Source: Verrucomicrobiaceae bacterium (GTDB lineage: Bacteria > Verrucomicrobiota > Verrucomicrobiia > Verrucomicrobiales > DEV007). From it: a DNA stretch of 34,021 nt. Position numbers and translations under genes: made by a program. A model generated the notes under the pieces. The model was given only the letters and a program-made list of their open reading frames with translations. It was not told the DNA's origin and did no database searches. The stretch spans positions 1 through 34,021 of the forward strand of contig JAAYAT010000205.1 of the NCBI GenBank assembly GCA_012719225.1, in the 5' to 3' direction. This document shows, piece by piece, positions 27,287 through 34,021 of this stretch. Positions within the stretch are counted from its first letter, which is position 1. Every line of letters starts with the position of its first letter.

Positions 27287-28086
27287 AAGCCTACCTCGAC
27301 CTCGTCGACCACGTCCTCACCCACGGCAGCGAACGCGGCGACCGCACCGGCGTCGGCACCATCGGTGTCTTCGGCGCGCAGGCCCGCTTCGACCTGCGCG
27401 AGTCCTTTCCCTGCCTCACCACCAAAAAACTCCACCTCCGCTCCATCATCCACGAGCTGCTCTGGTTCCTCAAAGGAGAGACGAACATCGCCTACCTGAA
27501 AGAAAACGGCGTCCGCATCTGGGACGAATGGGCTGACGAAAAAGGCGATCTCGGCCCCGTCTACGGGAAACAATGGCGCTCCTGGTCCTCGGGCGAAAAA
27601 GGAGACACCATAGATCAGATCGCCCGCGTGGTGGAGTCGATCCGAAACCATCCGACCAGTCGGCGGCATCTCGTGAGCGCGTGGAATCCGGCCGACGTGG
27701 AGGAAATGGCCCTGCCGCCCTGCCATGCCCTGTTCCAGTTTTACGTCGATCCCGCGAGCCGGGAACTGAGCTGCCAGCTCTACCAGCGCAGCGCCGATCT
27801 CTTTCTCGGCGTGCCCTTCAACATCGCCTCCTACGCCCTTCTCACCCTCATGATGGCCCAAGTCTGCGATCTCAAACCCGGCGAGTTCGTCCATACCTTC
27901 GGCGACCTCCACCTCTATCAGAACCACCTCGACCAGGCCCGGCTGCAACTCACCCGCGAGCCGCGCCCCCTTCCCGTGATGAAACTGAACCCCGCCATCC
28001 GGACGATAGACGGCTTTCGCTTCGACGATTTTGAACTGGTCGGCTACGATCCCCATCCCGCCATCAAAGCGCCCATCGCCGTATGA
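27283..28086 (+). CDS. thyA: Thymidylate synthase
   Basis: [101 protein letters not shown]. Confidence 0.98.
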   Translation: MKAYLDLVDHVLTHGSERGDRTGVGTIGVFGAQARFDLRESFPCLTTKKLHLRSIIHELLWFLKGETNIAYLKENGVRIWDEWADEKGDLGPVYGKQWRSWSSGEKGDTIDQIARVVESIRNHPTSRRHLVSAWNPADVEEMALPPCHALFQFYVDPASRELSCQLYQRSADLFLGVPFNIASYALLTLMMAQVCDLKPGEFVHTFGDLHLYQNHLDQARLQLTREPRPLPVMKLNPAIRTIDGFRFDDFELVGYDPHPAIKAPIAV

Positions 28087-28556
28087 GCCGCCCCCGACTC
28101 CAAGCGGTCGTGGCGATGGCCTCCAACCGGGTCATCGGCCGAGACGGCGGCCTGCCCTGGCGGCTCCCCGAGGATCTGAAATGGTTCAAAAAAATGACCC
28201 TCGGCTCTCCCGTCGTGATGGGCCGGAAAACCATGGAATCGCTCCGGGGACCCCTCCCGCGACGACGCAACATCGTCCTTTCGCGGACGCTCACCGGAGT
28301 CGCCGACGGATTTGAACTCGTCTGCGGCCGCGACGAAGCCCTCGCCCTCCTCGCCAACGAAGCAAACGCCTCCATCATCGGCGGAGCCCGGATCTACGAA
28401 GAGATGATCCCCCTCTGCGACGAAGTCCTCCTCAGCTACGTGTTCCACCCCTACGAAGGGGACACGGTGCTGCCGGAGTTCGAGGACGAATTCGTCGTGA
28501 GCGAGATTCTCTTCCGCAACGAGGACTTCGAACTGCGGCGCTACCTGCGGCGGTGA
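28083..28556 (+). CDS. folA: Dihydrofolate reductase
   Basis: [69 protein letters not shown]. Start overlaps the thyA stop. Confidence 0.97.
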   Translation: MSRPRLQAVVAMASNRVIGRDGGLPWRLPEDLKWFKKMTLGSPVVMGRKTMESLRGPLPRRRNIVLSRTLTGVADGFELVCGRDEALALLANEANASIIGGARIYEEMIPLCDEVLLSYVFHPYEGDTVLPEFEDEFVVSEILFRNEDFELRRYLRR

Positions 28557-28646
28557 GTTTGCAGACAACGGCGAAAAGCGCGGCCTGAATCTTTTCCCCG
28601 CCCCTTTGTGCTGGCGTTTCGGGGGAAATCCCTCTTACGTAGCGGC

Positions 28647-28919
28647 ATGACAGCGAGGCAGTATTTTTTTGCGGGAAGGGTTCAGGGAGTGGGATTCCGC
28701 TACGCCACCAAGCAACTCGCCCGGGGATTCGATGTGCTCGGCTGGGTCCGCAACCTCGAGGATGGCCGGGTCGAGCTGCAAATCATGGGCGAGGAGGAGG
28801 AGCTGGATGACTTTCTCCGCGAGTTGCACGATAGTCCCCTCGGACACCATATTCAGGAACAAAGGGAACGCACCGTGCCTCTCCTCGAAGGAGTCAGCGG
28901 ATTCTCAATACGCGATTAG
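28647..28919 (+). CDS. Acylphosphatase
   Basis: AGRVQGVGFRYATKQLARGFDVLGWVRNLEDGRVELQIMGEEEELDDFL. Confidence 0.96.
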   Translation: MTARQYFFAGRVQGVGFRYATKQLARGFDVLGWVRNLEDGRVELQIMGEEEELDDFLRELHDSPLGHHIQEQRERTVPLLEGVSGFSIRD

Positions 28920-28930
28920 CATGAGTTGGC

Positions 28931-29794
28931 ATGAGCGATAACGCCGTGGAGGTAAAAAATCTGACGAAGGTCTTCCGTCCCGGACTGAAGAAGGAATACG
29001 TCGTGGCCGTGGACAATCTCTCCTTCGAGGTTCGGGCGGGCGAAGTCTACGGTCTGATCGGGCCGAACGGCTCGGGCAAGTCCACCACGATGAAGGTGGT
29101 CCTCGGGCTGATGGCGGCGAACAAGGGATCGGCGAAGGTCTTCGGCCTCGACTCGGGCGATATCCGGGCGCGCAACGAGATCGGATTCCTCCCGGAAAAT
29201 CCGTATTTTTACAAACACCTCTCGGGGGCGGAGACGCTGCGTTTTTACGGCAAGCTCTGCGGGATGAAAGGCCGTGCGCTGCAAGATCGCATCGCCGAAT
29301 TGCTCCAGCTCGTCGAACTCGAGGGCGCGGCCAACCGGCGTCTCGGAGGCTATTCGAAGGGGATGCTCCAGCGCATCGGCCTGGCCCAGTCGCTCATCCA
29401 GAATCCCCGATTGGTCATCCTCGACGAACCCACCGCCGGAGTCGACCCGGTCGGTTCGCGCCAGATCCGCGACCTCATCCTGCGGCTGCGGGACGAGGGA
29501 TACACCGTTTTTCTTTGTTCCCATCTCCTCGAGCAGGTCCAGGAGGTCTGCGACCGCGTCGGGATCCTTTTCGAAGGACGGATGCGCCGCGAGGGCACCC
29601 TCGACGAGCTCATCGCGATCGAGAACCAGACCAGCATGACCATAGAAAACGCCAGTCCCGAACTCATTGCCGAAATCCAGAACTTGGTCCGCTCGCACGA
29701 GGGAACCCGCCTCGTCGAGGAGGGCCATTCCCGCACCAGTCTGGAAAGTCTTTTCATTCAGATCGCCGAACGCGGCCGGGAGGGCAAATCATGA
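28931..29794 (+). CDS. ABC transporter ATP-binding protein (ABC-2 type exporter)
   Basis: Walker A GPNGSGKST; YSKGMLQRIGLAQSL; VILDEPTAGVDPVGSRQIRDLIL. Confidence 0.96.
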   Translation: MSDNAVEVKNLTKVFRPGLKKEYVVAVDNLSFEVRAGEVYGLIGPNGSGKSTTMKVVLGLMAANKGSAKVFGLDSGDIRARNEIGFLPENPYFYKHLSGAETLRFYGKLCGMKGRALQDRIAELLQLVELEGAANRRLGGYSKGMLQRIGLAQSLIQNPRLVILDEPTAGVDPVGSRQIRDLILRLRDEGYTVFLCSHLLEQVQEVCDRVGILFEGRMRREGTLDELIAIENQTSMTIENASPELIAEIQNLVRSHEGTRLVEEGHSRTSLESLFIQIAERGREGKS

Positions 29795-30741
29795 GCGACG
29801 ATCCCCCGCCCTCCACCGAGGCCACTCCCCGCCGGACCCCGCGCGCGGCGGGAAAAGCGGTTCCGATTTTTTCCTTGGGACGCGTCGCCACGATCGCCGC
29901 GAGCACGGTAACGCAGTTGGTGAGGATGAAGACCTTTTATTTCCTCCTCGCCTTCGCCCTCGTGGTGGTGGCGGTGGGAAATTTCAACATCCCGGCGACA
30001 CCGGCCAAGGAGCTTTCCATGATCAAGAAGGTCGCCTTCGGGACGATGGATATTTTCGCCTGGCTCTTCGCGATCGTGGCGACGGCGCTGCTCATTCCGA
30101 AGGACGTCGAGGACCGCACCCTCTACACGATCCTCTCGAAGCCGGTGCGCCGGGTCGAGTATCTCCTCGGCAAGCTCTGCGGGGTTCTCGGCGTCATCGC
30201 CGTCTCGCTGGTGGCGATGTACGCGATCTGCGCTCTGGTGATCTACTCGCGCGAGAGTCTCTTCGTCTCGGCGGAGTACGAGGCCATGGTCGCGAGCGCC
30301 CAATACACCGCGGCGGAGATCGAGGAACAGCTTTCGCTGATCCAGCAACAGGGGCTGCGGGCGGAACTGGGGATCGCGGTGCTGGCTTCGTTTTTCAAGG
30401 CGGCGGTGGTGGCCGCGGTGACGATCTTTCTCTCCACCTTCGCCTCCAGTTCGCTCTTCACGATCATCGTCAGCATCCTGCTTTTTCTCATCGGGCACGC
30501 CCATCACATGGCCTCGAGTTTCTGGCTCCATGAGTCGGAAAACAATATGGCGGTGCAGATGCTGGTGAAGGTCATCAAGATTCTCATCCCGAATTACCAG
30601 CTCTTTTCCTTCAGTGAGGGGATCGTACAGGGCGAGGCGGTGGTCGCCGCGCTCGTCTGGCAGATGGGCGGGCTCACGGCGGGGTACCTGGTGGTCTTCC
30701 TGCTTCTCTCGCTCCTCGTTTTTGTCGACAAAGAATTCTGA
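29791..30741 (+). CDS. ABC-2 type transporter permease
   Basis: ATG at 29791 overlaps the ATPase stop (atga); multiple TM segments (FYFLLAFALVVVAVGNF, FAWLFAIVATALLIPKDVEDRTLYTILSKPVRRVEYLLGKLCGV). The longer ORF start at 29515 lies inside the ATPase gene. Confidence 0.88.
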   Translation: MSDDPPPSTEATPRRTPRAAGKAVPIFSLGRVATIAASTVTQLVRMKTFYFLLAFALVVVAVGNFNIPATPAKELSMIKKVAFGTMDIFAWLFAIVATALLIPKDVEDRTLYTILSKPVRRVEYLLGKLCGVLGVIAVSLVAMYAICALVIYSRESLFVSAEYEAMVASAQYTAAEIEEQLSLIQQQGLRAELGIAVLASFFKAAVVAAVTIFLSTFASSSLFTIIVSILLFLIGHAHHMASSFWLHESENNMAVQMLVKVIKILIPNYQLFSFSEGIVQGEAVVAALVWQMGGLTAGYLVVFLLLSLLVFVDKEF

Positions 30742-30746
30742 GTCCG

Positions 30747-31586
30747 GTGAAGCGCCTTTTCCAGAAAATGCCTCGTTTGGTCCTCGCGGTGATCGCGCTG
30801 GCGGTCTTCGGAGTGCTGCGGGCACCGCTGGAGGAAGATCTCCGCGAGCGGCTCGTCGCGGCCAACCTGCTCCTCCCGCCGCCGGGACAAGGGGCCTTCG
30901 AACAAATGAGCCAGTCCGCCCTGATGGGCACCCTCGGGGGACTGCGCTCGCTCGTGGCGACCTTTCTGACCCTCAACGCCTTCGAGCATTTCAGCACCAA
31001 ATCGTGGGACGATCTGCGGGCCAACTACCTCATTATCACCAATCTGGAGCCTCGCGACGAATCCCACTGGGTCGCGGTGATCTGGCATATCGGGATCAAC
31101 GCGACGGCCAACATGGAGACCGACCTACGCCTGCCGGCCTTCGAGCGGGAACGGCGCTTCAAAGAATACGCCTTCCAGGCCATCGACCTAGCCGAGCGCG
31201 GCCTCGCCCAACTCCCCGACTCGGCCGCGATCCGTCTGCAACTCGCCGAAGTCTACCGCGAAAAGCTCAAGGACGATTGCGCCACCGCGCGGGTCTACGG
31301 CGAGATCATCGGCCTCCCCGAGGCACCCTCCTACGCGCGTCGTTTTTACGGATATTTCATGGCGAGATGCCCCGGGCGCGAGGAGGAGGCTTACGAATAT
31401 CTCATGGATCTCTACCGCGAGGGAGAGCGCCAGCACCTCCCCACCCTGATCAAAGAAATCAAAAATCTGGAAGAAAAACTCGCCATCCCCTCCCCTCAGC
31501 GCATCCCCGACGCGGATCCCGACCGGCCCCAAAAAATGCCCAAAACACCCGCCAACGTCCTCCCCGGCGGCATCGTGGTGCCATGA
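30747..31586 (+). CDS. Membrane-anchored protein with TPR-like helical repeats, hypothetical
   Basis: N-terminal TM anchor; KEYAFQAIDLAERGLAQLPDSAAIRLQLAEVYREKLKDDCATARVYGEI is TPR-like. Starts 5 nt after the permease stop. Confidence 0.6.
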   Translation: MKRLFQKMPRLVLAVIALAVFGVLRAPLEEDLRERLVAANLLLPPPGQGAFEQMSQSALMGTLGGLRSLVATFLTLNAFEHFSTKSWDDLRANYLIITNLEPRDESHWVAVIWHIGINATANMETDLRLPAFERERRFKEYAFQAIDLAERGLAQLPDSAAIRLQLAEVYREKLKDDCATARVYGEIIGLPEAPSYARRFYGYFMARCPGREEEAYEYLMDLYREGERQHLPTLIKEIKNLEEKLAIPSPQRIPDADPDRPQKMPKTPANVLPGGIVVP

Positions 31587-31680
31587 GAAAGGACGAAATG
31601 GAGCGTTCCCAACCTGATTTTCCACACGGTTTGCCGTCGTTTTGCTTCCCTCGTATTGCGAAAAGCTCTATTTATGGTTT

Positions 31681-31702
31681 GTTCCGACTTCCCCATCGGA
31701 AC
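31681..31702. promoter_or_regulatory. Inverted repeat upstream of the metallophosphoesterase gene
   Basis: GTTCCGA-CTTCCCCA-TCGGAAC, perfect 7-bp arms, about 32 nt before ATG 31735. Confidence 0.35.
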
Positions 31703-31734
31703 GATCCGCTTCTTCCCGGAGGGTTTCCCAGCGA

Positions 31735-32457
31735 ATGAAATACGCCATTTTCGGAGACATTCACGCCAACCTCGAAGCCTTCCAGGCCGTCCTGGAAGAT
31801 GCAGCGGCGCAAGAATGCACCGACCGCGTCTGTGTCGGGGACATCGTCGGCTACGGCGCGAACCCCCGCGAGTGCATCGCCCTGGTCCAGGAGCTGGGAT
31901 GTCCCGTGGTGAAGGGCAACCACGATGAGGAAGCCGTCCTCGAAACCTCCCTCGAAGGGCTCAATCCGCTCGCACGTCAGGCGATGGAGTGGACCCGCGC
32001 CCAGCTCGACAACGACGACCGCGCCTTTCTGAAAAGCCTCAAGCTCGTCCGCCAGGTCCGCGATTTCACCATCGTCCACGCGACCCTCGACACACCCGGG
32101 AGCTGGACCTACGTGACCAACAAATTCGACGCGATGGCCAGCTTCAGCTATCAATTCACCCAGCTCTGCTTTTACGGACACACCCACACCCCGCGCATTT
32201 ATGTGAAGGGCGACAGCGTCGAGCCGCTCGAAGAGATGGAGGTGCGGCTGGAGATGGGGCGAAAATATTTCATCAACATCGGGAGCACCGGTCAACCCCG
32301 CGACGGGGACTGGCGCTCCTCCTACGCCATTTACGATGCCGACAACCAGGAGGTGACGATCCGTCGCATCGACTACGACATCGAGACCGCGCAGGACAAA
32401 ATCATCGACGCCGGACTTCCGGAAATGCTGGCGCATCGGCTTTCACTCGGCAAATAG
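31735..32457 (+). CDS. Metallophosphoesterase family protein
   Basis: MKYAIFGDIHANLEAFQAVL; CVGDIVGYGANPRECI; VKGNHDEEAVL; FYGHTHTPRIYV. Confidence 0.95.
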   Translation: MKYAIFGDIHANLEAFQAVLEDAAAQECTDRVCVGDIVGYGANPRECIALVQELGCPVVKGNHDEEAVLETSLEGLNPLARQAMEWTRAQLDNDDRAFLKSLKLVRQVRDFTIVHATLDTPGSWTYVTNKFDAMASFSYQFTQLCFYGHTHTPRIYVKGDSVEPLEEMEVRLEMGRKYFINIGSTGQPRDGDWRSSYAIYDADNQEVTIRRIDYDIETAQDKIIDAGLPEMLAHRLSLGK

Positions 32458-32466
32458 GGCAGCGAC

Positions 32467-33507
32467 GTGAACCTCCCCGCCTGCGAGCGAATTCTCATCG
32501 TAAAGCCGAGTTCGCTCGGCGATATCGTCCATGCCCTGCCCGCCGTCGAAGCCCTGCACCGGGCGGTCCCCTCGGCCGAAATCGACTGGCTGGTGAACAC
32601 CGAATGGCGTCCCCTCCTCGAAGGCGTGCCCTTTCTCCATCAGATCATCCCCTTTCCCCGCCGCGAGCTGAGGGGCGTGTCGGGCCTGTTCCGCGGAGCC
32701 CGCTGGGCCGGAGAAGAACTGCGTCCCCGCCGCTACGACCTGGTCATCGACTTCCAGGGCCTCCTCCGCAGCGCCTGGCTGGCACGCCGCACCGGGGCGC
32801 CGGTCATCGCCGGATTCCGTCGGTCGCGGGAGGGTGCCTCGCTTTTCTACCAACACCGCGCCGAAGTGCCGGACTGGAACCGCCGTCACGCGGTGGACCG
32901 CAATCTGGCTCTGGTGGCCTCGCTCGGCGTGGATGTCGCGGCCCCGGCCTTCGCCTTTCCGCCGGGAGTGGAAATGAAAAAGCCGCCGGTCTTTTCCTCA
33001 CCGCCCATTCTGCTCCACCCCTTTTCCCGGGGGACCGGCAAATCGCTCTCCGTCGCCGAAGTCGCGGAGCTGTGTGAGCTGCTCGCCCCCTACCCCGTCC
33101 TCCTCGTCGGCGTTCCCGGTGAACCGGTTCCCCCGACCTGGCCGGGCAACGTCACCGATCTCCTCGGTCGGACGAGTCTGCCCGAACTGATCCACCTCAT
33201 CCGGCAGGCCGCCTGGACGGTCAGCGTCGACAGCGGCCCCATGCACCTCGCCGCCGGACTGTCGGACCGGGTCCTCTCCCTCCACAGTTGGTCGAATCCC
33301 GCGATGGTGGGGCCGTGGCGTCCGGAAGCCTGGGTCTTGCGCGAATCCCGGCTGGTGCGGGTGCGCGACCTGCGGCCCGATGAATTCCCCGAGCGGCGCG
33401 ACCGACAGAGCGAGTACGCGAAGCGCGATCGGCTCCTCGCCCCGGCCGATCTCGCCTACCTCGCCGGCTTCCTGCGCACCCAATTGGCGGAAACTCCGAC
33501 CGAATGA
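32467..33507 (+). CDS. Glycosyltransferase family 9 (heptosyltransferase-like)
   Basis: [70 protein letters not shown] start. Confidence 0.94.
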   Translation: MNLPACERILIVKPSSLGDIVHALPAVEALHRAVPSAEIDWLVNTEWRPLLEGVPFLHQIIPFPRRELRGVSGLFRGARWAGEELRPRRYDLVIDFQGLLRSAWLARRTGAPVIAGFRRSREGASLFYQHRAEVPDWNRRHAVDRNLALVASLGVDVAAPAFAFPPGVEMKKPPVFSSPPILLHPFSRGTGKSLSVAEVAELCELLAPYPVLLVGVPGEPVPPTWPGNVTDLLGRTSLPELIHLIRQAAWTVSVDSGPMHLAAGLSDRVLSLHSWSNPAMVGPWRPEAWVLRESRLVRVRDLRPDEFPERRDRQSEYAKRDRLLAPADLAYLAGFLRTQLAETPTE

Positions 33508-33974
33508 AAGACGTTTTTATTTACACCGACGGCTCCTCCCGGGGCAATCCCGGTCCCGGCGGCTACGGCACCGTGGTGCGCTATGGCCGACACACCCGCG
33601 AACTGGCGCAAGGGTTCCGCACCACGACCAACAACCGCATGGAAATCCTCGCGGCCATCGCCGGCCTGGAAATCCTCAAAGAACCCTGCCGCGTCACGAT
33701 TTTTTCCGACTCGCGTTATCTGGTCGACACCCAAACCAAAGGCTGGATCCAAGGATGGAAAAAACAGGGCTGGCGCAAGAAAGACAAATCGGCGGTGAAA
33801 AACGTCGATCTCTGGATGCGTCTGGAACGGGCCGCGGAAGGCCACCGGATCGAGTGGCGCTGGGTCAAGGGACACGACGGACACGAGATGAACGAACGCT
33901 GCGACACCCTCGCCACGGAAGCGGCCGACGGACTGCGCGGTGCCCTCGTCGCGGACGAGGGATTCAAAGAGTAG
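33504..33974 (+). CDS. rnhA: Ribonuclease HI
   Basis: [75 protein letters not shown]. Confidence 0.97.
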   Translation: MKDVFIYTDGSSRGNPGPGGYGTVVRYGRHTRELAQGFRTTTNNRMEILAAIAGLEILKEPCRVTIFSDSRYLVDTQTKGWIQGWKKQGWRKKDKSAVKNVDLWMRLERAAEGHRIEWRWVKGHDGHEMNERCDTLATEAADGLRGALVADEGFKE

Positions 33975-34021
33975 CCCGCCGCTCCGGGCGGCTCAATTTC
34001 ACCGCGAGGCGCACCGCTGCG

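Overview
The window is GC-rich bacterial chromosome. Its gene content (PVC-type CxxCH heme dehydrogenase, DUF6797-like propeller cytochrome, DUF1080, PmoA/DUF6807-like protein, Tat-exported Gfo/Idh/MocA protein) suggests Verrucomicrobiota or a close PVC relative. About 29 protein-coding genes and one tRNA-Gln are supportable. Left to right: the 3' end of pcm; an RhlE-like DEAD-box helicase with an RGG tail; a TolC/HlyD/ABC/FtsX-permease tripartite efflux operon; a roughly 11-kb block of exported proteins (two heme-binding propeller dehydrogenases, a LolA-like secreted protein, a lactonase-type propeller, a PmoA-like protein, a Tat-exported Gfo/Idh/MocA oxidoreductase); a parvulin PPIase; gatB, a CvpA-like protein, aroC and smpB; a DUF1080 hydrolase; tRNA-Gln(TTG); a UbiA prenyltransferase; LOG-thyA-folA; acylphosphatase; ABC ATPase-permease-TPR; a metallophosphoesterase; GT9; and rnhA. 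I found no CRISPR array, prophage, transposase or recognisable defence island. The least explained material is (i) the exported redox block, which may act in periplasmic sugar oxidation, and (ii) several intergenic repeat families: a MITE-like terminal-inverted-repeat element at 15601-16109, a tandem GC-rich hairpin repeat at 20015-20216, a dispersed AT-rich AGCTAAACAGC repeat at two convergent gene ends, and a multi-hairpin region at 1682-1808. No database searches were run. Family calls come from reading motifs in the translations.
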